NCBI RefSeq assembly: GCF_003399645.1
Contig: NZ_NBXD01000016.1
Coordinates: 51,057-115,056 of the forward strand
Source: Subtercola boreus
GTDB lineage: Bacteria; Actinomycetota; Actinomycetes; Actinomycetales; Microbacteriaceae
DNA: 64,000 nucleotides
Direction: 5' to 3'
Below, in pieces: positions 17,465 to 28,019 of this stretch. Made by a program: the position numbers and the translations under genes. Position 1 is the stretch's first letter. Every line of letters begins with the position of its first letter. Under the pieces are notes generated by a model. The model was not told where the DNA came from. It saw only the letters and a program-made list of their open reading frames with translations, and did no database searches.

Positions 17465-17686
17465 TCAGTTCTCGTCGTCTGTGGAGGAGTTATCCGCCGT
17501 CTGATAGACCGTGTCACCCCTCGAGGCAGGCGCGGTCCCGTCCGTCACACCCTCACCCGCGCCGACCGGCGCACACACCCCGTCCACCCCGCAGACCATT
17601 CCCTCGGGCACCGCCCCGCCGAGCAGCGTCAGCACGGGCGAGACGAGAAGCGGAACCCCCGAGCGCGACCCGGCCTCGCCGCTCAC
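17465..17686 (-). CDS. Small hypothetical protein with CGVDGVC motif
   Basis: A 73-residue open frame whose ATG overlaps the stop of the upstream FrnE-like oxidoreductase gene by four bases (ATGA), strongly suggesting coupled translation. A hydrophobic N-terminal stretch (VPLLVSPVLTLLGG) is followed by VCGVDGVCAPVG, with two cysteines five apart, then an acidic, Ser/Thr-rich tail. I do not recognise a family with certainty. The cysteine pair next to a thiol oxidoreductase suggests a partner or substrate, but this is inference. Confidence 0.55.
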   Translation of the reverse strand: MSGEAGSRSGVPLLVSPVLTLLGGAVPEGMVCGVDGVCAPVGAGEGVTDGTAPASRGDTVYQTADNSSTDDEN

Positions 17687-18381
17687 GGCGCCACCGCCGA
17701 ACGCTCGTCGGCCAGCTGGCCCAGCAACTGCGAGAAGACGGCCGCATCCTGGGCACCCGACACTCCGTACTTCGCATCGAACACGAAGAACGGAACGCCC
17801 TGGATGCCGTATTCGACGGCCTGGGCCTGATCGGCTTTCACGGCCGGCAGGTATTCGTTCGCGCCGAGTGACCGCAGCACGTCGTCTCGATCGAGCCCGA
17901 TCTCTGCGGCCAGGTCGGCGAGGTCGTCGTCACGCCCGACATGGCGACCCTCCTCGAAGTACGCCTTCAGCAGGCGCTCCTTGGCCTCGAGTTGCACTCC
18001 GTGCGCCTTTGCGTAGTGGATCAGCTGGTGGGCCTTGACCGTGTTCGTGTGCTGCAGAGCGTCATAGTCGTAGTGCAGGCCCACCTCTCTGGCGATGCCG
18101 GTGACGCGGTCGAGCATCGCCATGGTCTGCTCGGGCGCGAGCCCTTTGTGCTTCGCCAGGAAGTCGATCTCGGTGCCGTCGAAGTCGACGGGCGTGTCGG
18201 GCGCCAGCTCGAAGCTGTGGTACTCGACCTCGATGTCGAGCGGATGATCGCCCGCACCCGCACGATAGGCGGCGATACCGCTCTCGAGCTTACGTTTTCC
18301 GATGTAGCACCAGGGGCAGGCGATGTCGCTCCACACGTCGATCGTGATCGGACCACCTTCGACCTGCACGGATTCACTCAT
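17683..18381 (-). CDS. DsbA-family oxidoreductase, FrnE type
   Basis: A 232-residue cytoplasmic thioredoxin-fold protein. The active-site motif CPWCYIGKR is at residues 22-30 after the first strand ITIDVWSDIA. A helical insertion follows, with HSFELAPDTP and the NTVKAHQLIHYAK segment typical of FrnE/2-hydroxychromene-isomerase-like proteins. The cis-proline region is GIQGVPFFVFD. The ATG at 18381 (MSESVQVEGGPITID) is chosen; sequence upstream is not protein-like. It probably acts as a disulfide isomerase or oxidoreductase in stress tolerance. Confidence 0.9.
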   Translation of the reverse strand: MSESVQVEGGPITIDVWSDIACPWCYIGKRKLESGIAAYRAGAGDHPLDIEVEYHSFELAPDTPVDFDGTEIDFLAKHKGLAPEQTMAMLDRVTGIAREVGLHYDYDALQHTNTVKAHQLIHYAKAHGVQLEAKERLLKAYFEEGRHVGRDDDLADLAAEIGLDRDDVLRSLGANEYLPAVKADQAQAVEYGIQGVPFFVFDAKYGVSGAQDAAVFSQLLGQLADERSAVAP

Positions 18382-18438
18382 GCGAAAGACAACGGAGCGC
18401 GCGGGAAGGCTATTCCCCCGCCAGCGGTTGAAGGGGGC

Positions 18439-18933
18439 ATGACAGACGAAGAACCCACAGGCCGCGACCGCGTCGAGGCGGATGCCCGGGGGCGCGGTCT
18501 CGCCATCGAGATCGTCGAGCGCCCAGCCGCCGACAGCCTCGAGAGTGCCGCGGCGCTCCTCGGACTCTCCCCGAGCGATGTCGTGAAGTCCCTCGTCGTG
18601 AAGCGACACGATGGCGACTACCTCTTCGCGCTCATTCCCGGCGACCGCCAGATCAGCTGGTCGAAGCTCCGCGCGCTCGTCGGTGTCAACAAGCTCTCGC
18701 TCCCCTCACCCGACGCAGCACTCGAGGCGACCGGGTTCGAGCGCGGCACCATCACCCCGCTCGGCAGTCTCTCTGCTCTGCCGGTCTTCGCCGACGAACG
18801 GATGACCGGCAGACGCGTGGCGCTGGGCGCCGGTGCACACGGCTTCTCCCTCTTCACCGACGCCGACCCGCTTCTCGCCTCGCTCGGAGCAACCGTGGCC
18901 GACATCTCCGACCCCCTCAAGCCTCGGAACTAG
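18439..18933 (+). CDS. YbaK/EbsC-family aminoacyl-tRNA deacylase
   Basis: A 164-residue single-domain editing protein that hydrolyses mischarged aminoacyl-tRNAs in trans. Family features are the SLESAAALLGLSPSDVVKSLVVKR segment with the catalytic-loop lysine, the YLFALIPGDRQISWSKLRAL region, and GFERGTITPLGS near the active site. The ATG at 18439 has an AAGGGGG ribosome binding sequence just upstream. Which mischarged tRNA is corrected cannot be told. It is divergent from the FrnE-like gene and convergent with uppS, with four bases between their ends. Confidence 0.88.
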   Translation: MTDEEPTGRDRVEADARGRGLAIEIVERPAADSLESAAALLGLSPSDVVKSLVVKRHDGDYLFALIPGDRQISWSKLRALVGVNKLSLPSPDAALEATGFERGTITPLGSLSALPVFADERMTGRRVALGAGAHGFSLFTDADPLLASLGATVADISDPLKPRN

Positions 18934-18937
18934 CGCG

Positions 18938-19744
18938 TTAGAGCCCGGCGGGGGTGTCGACCGCTCCCCCGAAGCGGCGGGTGCGCCCGGTGTAGTGCTC
19001 GATGGCCTGCCAGAGGTCGGCCCGAGTGAAGTCGGGCCAGAGCTGGTCGAGGAACACCATCTCGGCATACGCCGACTGCCACAGCATGAAGTTGCTCGTG
19101 CGCTGCTCGCCCGAGCTTCTTACGAAGAGATCGACGTCGGGCAGGTCGGGAACATACAGGTGTTTCTGAATGAGCTTCTCCGAGATGCCCGACGGTTTCA
19201 ACCGCCCGGCGGCCACCTCGACAGCCAGCTGCTGGACGGCATCCGTCAACTCGTTGCGACCGCCGTAGTTGACGCACATCGTGAGCGTGAGTGTCGAGTT
19301 GGCGGCGGTGAGCCGCTCGGCGAACTGCAGCTCGTTGATGACCGACGCCCACAGGCGCGGCCGCCGCCCCGCCCAGCGCACCCGCACACCCCACTCGTTC
19401 AGCTGGTCGCGCCGCCGGTGCAGTACCTCCCGGTTGAACCCCATCAGAAAGCGCACCTCATCGGGCGACCGCTTCCAGTTCTCGGTCGAGAAGGCATACA
19501 CGCTGAGGTGCTTCACACCGATCTGGATGGCGCCTGCGACCACGTCGAGCAGCGCCGCTTCGCCGGCCTTGTGACCCTCCACCCGGGTGAGGCCGCGGGA
19601 GTTCGCCCAGCGGCCATTGCCGTCCATCACGATCGCGACGTGCTTCGGCACCTGCGAAACCGGAACGTCGGGCGGGTAGACGCCGGTGTAGTCGAGAGGG
19701 CGGAACTCTGCGGCGGTGGGCGAGGTCTTGGGCACGCGGCTCAT
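18938..19744 (-). CDS. uppS: Isoprenyl transferase (undecaprenyl diphosphate synthase family)
   Basis: A 268-residue cis-prenyltransferase that makes the polyprenyl carrier for cell-wall synthesis. Asp41 in [13 protein letters not shown] is the catalytic aspartate; further family motifs are [10 protein letters not shown] and the C-terminal [19 protein letters not shown] with the Arg/Ser/Glu diphosphate-binding set. The ATG at 19744 overlaps the recO stop (ATGA). In actinomycetes this position next to recO often encodes the decaprenyl diphosphate synthase; product chain length cannot be read from sequence. Confidence 0.94.
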   Translation of the reverse strand: MSRVPKTSPTAAEFRPLDYTGVYPPDVPVSQVPKHVAIVMDGNGRWANSRGLTRVEGHKAGEAALLDVVAGAIQIGVKHLSVYAFSTENWKRSPDEVRFLMGFNREVLHRRRDQLNEWGVRVRWAGRRPRLWASVINELQFAERLTAANSTLTLTMCVNYGGRNELTDAVQQLAVEVAAGRLKPSGISEKLIQKHLYVPDLPDVDLFVRSSGEQRTSNFMLWQSAYAEMVFLDQLWPDFTRADLWQAIEHYTGRTRRFGGAVDTPAGL

Positions 19745-20559
19745 GTGGTCGGAGCTTTCCTGTCGGGGGCAGCAGGCAGGGCGGATGCCCGTTGCCGGGC
19801 CAGCTGGGCATCGCGCAGCGTGAAAGTGGTCTGGTTCGACCTGTCGACGTGCTGCAGTGAACGCAGCCCACGCTCGAGGTGCCACTGCGCATAGGCCGCC
19901 ACGATACCGCTGGCCTGCGACTTGACGCGTTCGGCGGCACCGTCGGCGCTCGGCCAGTCCCCGGAGAGCAGGGCGCTCAGCAGCCCCAGGGTATCGGCGT
20001 CGAGCCGCGGGGTGCCGGGGGGCGCCAGCTCGTCGCTCACCACACCGCCGAGCTGCACGACGAACGCCGAATGCGGCCCGGGTGCTCCCGAAACCGCACA
20101 ATCGTTGAAGCTCGGGGCCCAGCCCGCCATCGACAGCGCCCGCAGCAGGTACGAGTCGAGCGTCACACTCGAGCCGTGCTCGCCGCGGGAGAGCGAGCGC
20201 AGCGCACCCACCAGCAGAAGGTACTGCTGGTGCGTGGCATCCGCCTCAGTGAGCTTGTCGGCCGTCTCGACCATCGCACTCGCGGCCGTGTAGCTGCCGT
20301 AGTCGGAGGCGATCTCGGCGCCGTACGAGGCGATCGTCACCGCCTGGGTGATCGTGTCGAGGGTACGGCCCTCGAAGAACTGCACATCGGCGACCATGAA
20401 CGGTTCGAGCCGGGCACCGAACTTCGAGGCGGTGCGGCGAACACCCTTGGCCACGGCGCGGATCTTGCCGTGCTGCCGCGAGAGCATGGTGACGATGCGG
20501 TCGGCTTCACCCAGCTTGTGGGTACGCAGCACGACGACTTCATCACGGTAGAGGGGCAC
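19741..20559 (-). CDS. recO: DNA repair protein RecO
   Basis: A 272-residue recombination mediator that loads RecA with RecR. The N-terminal OB fold begins [27 protein letters not shown], followed by the helical C-domain. The GTG at 20559 is chosen since homology starts there; GATAAT about ten bases upstream could be a -10 box. The usual second cysteine of the short zinc-binding CxxC in the helical domain appears replaced here (DCAVSG), so a zinc site is probably absent. It is coupled to uppS. Confidence 0.92.
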   Translation of the reverse strand: MPLYRDEVVVLRTHKLGEADRIVTMLSRQHGKIRAVAKGVRRTASKFGARLEPFMVADVQFFEGRTLDTITQAVTIASYGAEIASDYGSYTAASAMVETADKLTEADATHQQYLLLVGALRSLSRGEHGSSVTLDSYLLRALSMAGWAPSFNDCAVSGAPGPHSAFVVQLGGVVSDELAPPGTPRLDADTLGLLSALLSGDWPSADGAAERVKSQASGIVAAYAQWHLERGLRSLQHVDRSNQTTFTLRDAQLARQRASALPAAPDRKAPTT

Positions 20560-20616
20560 CCCCCAATTATCGGCCCCACGGCTGACAGTGCGGCGGGTGG
20601 GCACGCCCGGGGGCCG

Positions 20617-20668
20617 GTTTTGCGCAAAAGCACCCAAACCTGTGGTTTTGGGTGCTTTTGCGCAAAAC
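20617..20668 (-). terminator. Long near-perfect hairpin between leuA and recO
   Basis: Arms 20617-20640 and 20644-20668 pair along their whole length apart from one bulged base, with a 3-base loop. Each arm contains the self-complementary 12-mer TTTTGCGCAAAA. It lies 20 bases after the leuA stop and before recO, so it is probably the leuA terminator, though no clean T-run follows. Confidence 0.65.
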
Positions 20669-20688
20669 GCGCGGCTGTGTGGGCGGCG

Positions 20689-22530
<1,842 letters not shown>

Positions 22531-22549
<19 letters not shown>

Positions 22550-22578
22550 CAGCTAAGAAGGAGCAGACCGAGAAACAC
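22531..22578 (-). CDS. leuL: leuA leader peptide
   Basis: A 15-codon frame, GTG start at 22578 and TAG stop, reading VFLGLLLLSCRDGAF. Five of the first eight residues are leucine, including a run of four. GAGAGG lies directly before the GTG. The frame ends inside the loop of the hairpin upstream of leuA. Low charged tRNA-Leu would stall the ribosome on the leucine run and alter folding, raising leuA expression. Leucine-rich leaders before leuA are known in Actinobacteria; the assignment here rests on position, composition and hairpin together. Confidence 0.8.
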
Positions 22579-22593
22579 CCTCTCAGGCTAGCA

Positions 22594-25164
22594 CTACGAT
22601 GAGCGGCCGAGAAAGCCGAGGGCATGCCTCGCGGAGAAGGTCGGCACATAGGCGCGGGCGAGGCTCACCCCCACGAGCGGCAGGGTGAGCGGATCGGCGT
22701 AGGCCAGATAGAGAGGTACCCGGGTCGGCTTGAACTTCTGTTTGAACGACAGCAGCGACTGGAACCCGTACACCGGTTCGAGTGCTCGGCCGAGCACTCC
22801 GAGCAGGGCCTGCGTCGCGCCCTCCTGTTTCGCGGAATCCTCCGTGCCGCCCTGGGCGAGCGGAGCGGCCGACAGGCTGACGAACGACAGCCCCGCCGCC
22901 CGGGCTCGCAGGATGGTCTCGGCGATCGTGAACTCCATGACCCCGTTCACCGAGTCGGACCGCCGGCGCATGAAGTCGAGCGTCCAGCCCACGACCTCTC
23001 CGTCGCGGTAGCTCGGCAGCCAACTCGTGACGCCCAGCACCTGGTCGTCGGCGTCGACCGCGAGCATCAGCCGAACATCCGGATCGATCAGTTCGTCGAG
23101 CCCGCCGAGGGTGAAACCCATTTCGGGCAGGTCCTTCTCGGCGACCCACTGCTCGGAGATGTCGCGCACCTGGGCGACCTGGGACGTGCTGAGGCGGGCG
23201 AACGACGTCCATTCCGCCGTGATGCCGAGCTTCACGGCTTTGTTGATGGCGGTACGGATGCCCTGCATCTTTTTGCCCTCGAGCGAGAAGCGGGGCAGTT
23301 CGACGACGGCCTCCTCGGCCACCTGCATGAGCGAGAAGTCGAGGGCCGTGAACTCCGCCGCGAGATCACCGGAGACCGCGTAGAAGACGGGGGTCCAGCC
23401 GTGGTCGGTGCAGTACCTGGAGAACTCCGCGATGGCCCGGCCCCGATCATCCGGAGCACAGAGCGGTTCACCGGTCGCGATCGCGATGCCGTTGATCACG
23501 CGGTAGGCCACAGCGGCCGCGCCCTGCTCCGGGCCCTGGAACCAGTAGTGGTGGCCCGTCCACGTGGCCATCCAGGAGAGCGAGCCGGTCACCCCGGTGT
23601 GAAGGAGCGAGCGGATGCGGGCACTCGCGTTCGCCTCAGACCCCACCTTGAGCCGCGTGATCGAGAGCAGCGAGGCGACGATGACAATGACCCAGAACAC
23701 CGGGCCCACCCATTCGTAGAGCACCCGGGCGGCATCGCCGGTGGGAAAGACATCGGAGCGCTCGAGCGACAGGAAACCCACGGGCATGAACCTCTCCGGC
23801 AGGTCGACGAGCAGGTCGGAGAGGGTCACGGCGGGGCTGAACTGGGCCCGGAGCGCCCAGGCCGCTGCGACGTAGGCGGCCGAGACGCTCAGCAGCGCCA
23901 CGGCGACGAGGAGAAAGAAGCGCGCCGTCGTTCCCGTCGAGAATCCGCTGGGGAAGATCGGCAGGCTCGCCACCAGCAGAACGGCGATCACCAGCGGCAG
24001 AACGATCGAGATCACGACCGAGATGCTGTACTGGTCGAACTGCCCGTTCGAGAGATCGAAGAAGGTGTTGGCGCCGATCGCCGGGAAGACCCCGTAGTAG
24101 ACCAGGCCGAGGAGCGCGAAGAACAGGTTCACGGCGACGGCCAGCCAGAGCGCCACGCGGCGCCCGCGAACGATGCCGAGGGCGGCCACCAACAGCACCA
24201 CGAGGGGCAGCAGCGTCACCAGTACCGGGCCCACACCGTCGAGGCGCGAGGAGGCCACCGCATCGGAACACAGGTCGCTGTACTGCCCCGAGACGCAGGC
24301 GGCCGCGATGTCGGCCTGGTTCGACAGGGTGTCGCGAAAGAGCAGCCCCAGCGGTTGCAGCGGCCCGAAACCGTTCGGCGAGATGATCGTGATGAGCGGG
24401 CCGATCGCGGTGATGACCACGAGCGAGGCGATGAGCGACCGCAGTTCGCGGTGACTGCTGCGGCTGAGGCGGCTGCGGGGCCGGCCGAACTTCAGCCGGT
24501 GCAGCAGCATGCCGAGGAACACCCCCGCCACCGCTGCGAGCCCGCGATAGAGATCGGAGGGCATGCCCGAATACAGCACGAACATCAGCAGCGCGGCGAA
24601 GCCGAGGATGCGGATGCGCCGCCGCAGCAGCGGGCCCGCGAACGCACTGGCGGCCATCAGGGTGCCGATGACCGGGATCAGCGGGTCGATCGTCGAGTGC
24701 GACCGGATCTGTTCGGCCGCGATGATCCCGAACCAGATGCCGAGCCCCTGTACGGCGAGCCCCAGCGTTCCGCCGACGATCGCGACGGTGAGGTACGCGA
24801 TCACGGTTCGCCACGTGCCGAGCAGCCGCTCTGCCGCCCCCAGCACGATCAGGATGATCGGCACCAGAATGACGATGTGCAACGCTCTCGGTGCGAACAG
24901 CACGCTGGTCAGCGCGGCGAACCAGTGGTGCTGGTCGACGACCTGGTTGAAGCTCATCGAGAGCACGTTCTCGAAGAGCCGCCCGATCGAGGCGTGGAAG
25001 AGCAACTGCAGGATCCCCACGAGGATGGCGACCCCGGCGATGACCCACGTGAACGGGATCGACGCCGCCCAGCGCCCGACCGCCCCCAGCGCCCGGGCAC
25101 CGCCGGTCATCCCTCTCGCCCGTGTGCCCGCTTTCCCCGTCGCATCCTGCAGCTCGTCGCTCAC
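22594..25164 (-). CDS. Phosphatidylglycerol lysyltransferase-like membrane protein (DUF2156)
   Basis: An 856-residue, two-part protein. The N-terminal half has many hydrophobic helices, with a first six-helix block resembling rhomboid-like folds and a second block from about residue 240. The C-terminal 330 residues form the soluble DUF2156 (MprF-type, GNAT-fold) domain, with WFQGPEQGAAAVAYRVINGIAIATGEPLCAPDDR and MDFMRRR-like active-site region DFMRRRSDSVNGVMEF. By analogy it would move an aminoacyl group from tRNA to a membrane lipid and flip it, changing surface charge. The amino acid is unknown. It overlaps the upstream esterase gene by four bases. Confidence 0.85.
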   Translation of the reverse strand: MSDELQDATGKAGTRARGMTGGARALGAVGRWAASIPFTWVIAGVAILVGILQLLFHASIGRLFENVLSMSFNQVVDQHHWFAALTSVLFAPRALHIVILVPIILIVLGAAERLLGTWRTVIAYLTVAIVGGTLGLAVQGLGIWFGIIAAEQIRSHSTIDPLIPVIGTLMAASAFAGPLLRRRIRILGFAALLMFVLYSGMPSDLYRGLAAVAGVFLGMLLHRLKFGRPRSRLSRSSHRELRSLIASLVVITAIGPLITIISPNGFGPLQPLGLLFRDTLSNQADIAAACVSGQYSDLCSDAVASSRLDGVGPVLVTLLPLVVLLVAALGIVRGRRVALWLAVAVNLFFALLGLVYYGVFPAIGANTFFDLSNGQFDQYSISVVISIVLPLVIAVLLVASLPIFPSGFSTGTTARFFLLVAVALLSVSAAYVAAAWALRAQFSPAVTLSDLLVDLPERFMPVGFLSLERSDVFPTGDAARVLYEWVGPVFWVIVIVASLLSITRLKVGSEANASARIRSLLHTGVTGSLSWMATWTGHHYWFQGPEQGAAAVAYRVINGIAIATGEPLCAPDDRGRAIAEFSRYCTDHGWTPVFYAVSGDLAAEFTALDFSLMQVAEEAVVELPRFSLEGKKMQGIRTAINKAVKLGITAEWTSFARLSTSQVAQVRDISEQWVAEKDLPEMGFTLGGLDELIDPDVRLMLAVDADDQVLGVTSWLPSYRDGEVVGWTLDFMRRRSDSVNGVMEFTIAETILRARAAGLSFVSLSAAPLAQGGTEDSAKQEGATQALLGVLGRALEPVYGFQSLLSFKQKFKPTRVPLYLAYADPLTLPLVGVSLARAYVPTFSARHALGFLGRSS

Positions 25165-26471
25165 GACCCGAGCCCCCAGTTGGCCGCCAGCAGGCCGACG
25201 CCCCGCGCGAACGAATAGGTCGCCGTCGTGTAGTCGTGCGCGCTGTCGGGGGCCTCGAAGTAGGTGGTCCGCATACCTGCTGTCTTCGCTGCGGCCGACA
25301 CCACGAGGGTATGGGCGCGGTACTCGAGGTCGTTCGCCCCGACGGCGAAGATCGCGAATGTGCTGGCATACGGTGTGTGTTTCTTCAGAATGGTGAGCGG
25401 TTGTGCGTCGGAGTAGGCGCCGGGGTTGCCACCGAAACCGTCCTGGATGGTCGCCTGGGTGTCTCCGTTGGCGGGTACGAGCTCACCCGAGATGTCGAGA
25501 AGAGAGCCGAAGAGCTCCGGATGCCCGGCCCCCAGTTGGATCGAACAGGTGCCACCCTGGGAGAAACCCGCGATGGCCCACCCGTCGGGGGATGCGGCGA
25601 CCGGGAGGTTCGCCGTGATCCAAGTGACGACATCGACGGTCAGGTACGTCGCCGAATTGCCGAGTGCCCCGTCGACGCACATCGGGTTGTTCGTTGGGTC
25701 ACCGAGCTGGTCGGGCGAGACCACGATGGGTGCCAGTCCGTTGTGCAACCGGGCGTAGCTGTCGAGCGTCTCGGTGAGGTGCGCCGAGACCAAGGGATCG
25801 GCCGGGTCGCCGGGCTGGCCCGACAGCGCGATGACCACCGGAAGTGCCGGCGGGTCGGCGGTGAGGGCGGCGGGCGGGAGGTAGACGAGCGCATCGCGGG
25901 CATCGAAGCCCGAGACGGTGGCCGGAATGTGCACGGTGCCGACCACCCCGGCCGTCGGCAGACCCGCGGGAGGGAGCCAGCTGCTCGACAGCGGGGCCTG
26001 CAGCACCGTGGCCGCGCCCAGGGCCGGCAGCGTCGACGACTGGTAGGGAGACACGCCGACGAGCGACTCGAGCGTGGGGTAGGTGCCGATGTCGATGTTG
26101 AAGCTCATCGCGCTCGTCGCAGCGAAGACCACCGCGCCGAACAGAGCGACGATCCTGCGGCCCAGACGGCCCGCCACGAGAGAACTGACGGCGAGGGCGA
26201 GGGCGGCGAACCCGGCTGCGATCCAGCACCGGGTCACGAACGAGAAGGCGACCCCGAAGAGGTCGAGCAGGTCGCCGAAGATCCAGGCCACGAGCAGGCC
26301 GACCACCGCGCCCACGACCAGCGACCCCAGACCGACCAGAAGCCAGCGCGTGCGGCGCCAGCTGCGATTCGGGCGCACAGTGAGAAGAAGCAGCGCGATG
26401 ACAGCCGCGACGGCGTAGACCCCAAAGACCAGTGGCGAGTCGATGATGCTGGTGCTCCCGAGAGAACCCAT
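25161..26471 (-). CDS. Membrane-anchored alpha/beta esterase
   Basis: A 436-residue protein whose first 130 residues contain about four hydrophobic helices, followed by an extracellular alpha/beta hydrolase domain of the esterase D/antigen 85-like group. The nucleophile elbow is AGFSQGGTCS and a catalytic histidine is likely in PDSAHDYTTATYSF. The start MGSLGSTSIIDSPL at 26471 is preferred to an ATG 14 codons upstream. It is translationally coupled (ATGA) to the lysyltransferase-like gene; the paired genes suggest joint action on membrane or cell-wall lipids, possibly hydrolysing aminoacyl-lipids. That link is inference. Confidence 0.78.
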   Translation of the reverse strand: MGSLGSTSIIDSPLVFGVYAVAAVIALLLLTVRPNRSWRRTRWLLVGLGSLVVGAVVGLLVAWIFGDLLDLFGVAFSFVTRCWIAAGFAALALAVSSLVAGRLGRRIVALFGAVVFAATSAMSFNIDIGTYPTLESLVGVSPYQSSTLPALGAATVLQAPLSSSWLPPAGLPTAGVVGTVHIPATVSGFDARDALVYLPPAALTADPPALPVVIALSGQPGDPADPLVSAHLTETLDSYARLHNGLAPIVVSPDQLGDPTNNPMCVDGALGNSATYLTVDVVTWITANLPVAASPDGWAIAGFSQGGTCSIQLGAGHPELFGSLLDISGELVPANGDTQATIQDGFGGNPGAYSDAQPLTILKKHTPYASTFAIFAVGANDLEYRAHTLVVSAAAKTAGMRTTYFEAPDSAHDYTTATYSFARGVGLLAANWGLGS

Positions 26472-26591
26472 GCGCCAACCTCGATCTGTACTGCCCAGCC
26501 CCCGCGCATCCACGGTGCGGGAGTGCGGCGACCAGTCTGGTGGGCCATTCTGAATGTAGTCTGTAGAGACCGAACCGAGAGGCGTGAGGCA

Positions 26592-27539
26592 ATGACAGAC
26601 GCTGTTGAGCCAGCCGCGAACCCTGCCGGCGACACTCCCCCCTCAGATGCTCGCAACATCCTCATCTCGGGCGGATCGGGCTTCATCGGCACCGAGTTGA
26701 CCACCCAGTTGCGGCGTGCCGGGCACACCGTCACCCTCCTCGTGCGGCACCCCACACGCAACGCCGACGAGCGCATGTGGGACCCGGATGCGGGGTGGCT
26801 GAACCCCGAGGTCATCGAGCGTGCCGACGCGGTCATCAACCTCTCGGGCGCCTCGATCTCGAAGCTCCCCTGGACACTGTCGTACAAGCGCACCATCCTC
26901 GAGTCCCGCGTGAACGCGACCACGACGCTCGCCGCGGCCATCGCCAAGGCGAAGAACCCGCCCGCGGTTTTCCTCAGCGGGTCGGCCGTCGGCTACTACG
27001 GCGATCGGCCGGGCGAGGTACTCACCGAGCAGAGCGGAATCGGCGAGGGGTTCCTGCCGAAGGTCGTCGATGCGTGGGAGCGGGCATCCCGCCTGGCCTC
27101 TCCGGCCAGCCGCGTTGTGAACGTGCGCACGGGGGTCGTGCTCGGCCAGGGCGGCCTGACCGGCACGCTGAAGCTCATCGCGAAGCTGGGCGGGGCCGGG
27201 CCGCTGGGCTCGGGAACGCAGCACTGGCCCTGGATCAGCCTGTACGACGAAGCCGCCGGCATCCGCCACCTGCTCAGCTCGGAGCTCGAAGGCCCGGTCA
27301 ACCTTGCGGGCCCGACGCCGGCAACGGCGGCCGACGTCATGCGTACGATCGCCGAGCAGGTGCACCGCCCGTACTGGCTGCCCGCTCCGGCGTGGGCGAT
27401 CAAGGGCATTCTGGCCGACGCCGGGCGGGAACTCATCCTGTCCGACCAGAACCAGTCGCCCCAACTGCTGCTCGACGACGGGTTCGTCTTCCGCGACGTC
27501 GATCTCGAGCAGACGGTGGAGAAGGCGCTGGCCGGCTAG
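26592..27539 (+). CDS. TIGR01777-family NAD-dependent epimerase/dehydratase
   Basis: A 315-residue extended short-chain dehydrogenase-like protein. The dinucleotide motif is NILISGGSGFIGTELTTQLRRAG; the family-specific segments VINLSGASI, SGSAVGYYGDR and GPLGSGTQHWPWISL follow, and a DUF1731-like C-terminus ends the protein. The usual YxxxK dyad is modified as in other TIGR01777 proteins (SAVGYYGDRPG). The ATG at 26592 follows a GAGG. Physiological substrate unknown; related eukaryotic SDR39U1 is also uncharacterised. Confidence 0.88.
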   Translation: MTDAVEPAANPAGDTPPSDARNILISGGSGFIGTELTTQLRRAGHTVTLLVRHPTRNADERMWDPDAGWLNPEVIERADAVINLSGASISKLPWTLSYKRTILESRVNATTTLAAAIAKAKNPPAVFLSGSAVGYYGDRPGEVLTEQSGIGEGFLPKVVDAWERASRLASPASRVVNVRTGVVLGQGGLTGTLKLIAKLGGAGPLGSGTQHWPWISLYDEAAGIRHLLSSELEGPVNLAGPTPATAADVMRTIAEQVHRPYWLPAPAWAIKGILADAGRELILSDQNQSPQLLLDDGFVFRDVDLEQTVEKALAG

Positions 27540-27566
27540 AGCACCCATGAGCTGGGCGTGCACGGG

Positions 27567-28019
27567 CTAGGCGCTCACGGGCTCCGCCTCGTAGAACGCG
27601 ATCGCCTGGCGCAGAGCTCTTCGGGCGCGTTTGCGGTCACCGCTTGCGTCGTAGGCGAGTCCCAGCCGGAACCAGGCCCTCCAGCTCTCGGGAGCCGACT
27701 CGACTTCGGCGCGATAGATCTCGAACTCGGCATCGGCCTCGGCTCGGTAGGGTCGCCCGCTCGGCCGCTTCGGCAGGTCGTCGACCGGCAGTTCGTCATC
27801 GGCGCGCAGGATGCCCACCAGTTTCTGGGTGCGAAAACCGAACAGCAACTCGCGGTACAGGGCCCAGGCCCCGACGATCGGCAGCACGAGCAGGGCGATC
27901 CCGATGCCGACCCCGGCCGGATTGCCCGTCGAGATGAACAGAACGGCGTGCTGGAACACCAGCACGAGGTACATGACGAGCAGCAGTGCCATCACGAGGG
28001 CTGCGATGCGGCCCTTCAT
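27567..28019 (-). CDS. Small membrane protein with TPR-like C-terminus
   Basis: A 150-residue protein with two N-terminal hydrophobic helices (IAALVMALLLVMYLVLVFQHAVLF and GVGIGIALLVLPIVGAWALY) and a cytosolic tail. The tail ends in a single tetratricopeptide-like unit, SWRAWFRLGLAYDASGDRKRARRALRQAIAFYE. Its ATG at 28019 overlaps the dapB stop (ATGA), so it is translated with dapB. Homologues in actinomycetes are hypothetical; it may scaffold another protein at the membrane. Confidence 0.75.
   Translation of the reverse strand: MKGRIAALVMALLLVMYLVLVFQHAVLFISTGNPAGVGIGIALLVLPIVGAWALYRELLFGFRTQKLVGILRADDELPVDDLPKRPSGRPYRAEADAEFEIYRAEVESAPESWRAWFRLGLAYDASGDRKRARRALRQAIAFYEAEPVSA

Noticed and set aside
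22624..25218. An 864-codon plus-strand open frame antisense to the lysyltransferase-like gene
   Set aside because: Composition is repetitive Arg/Glu/His/Gln/Asp with no fold-like pattern; typical of a high-GC shadow frame.
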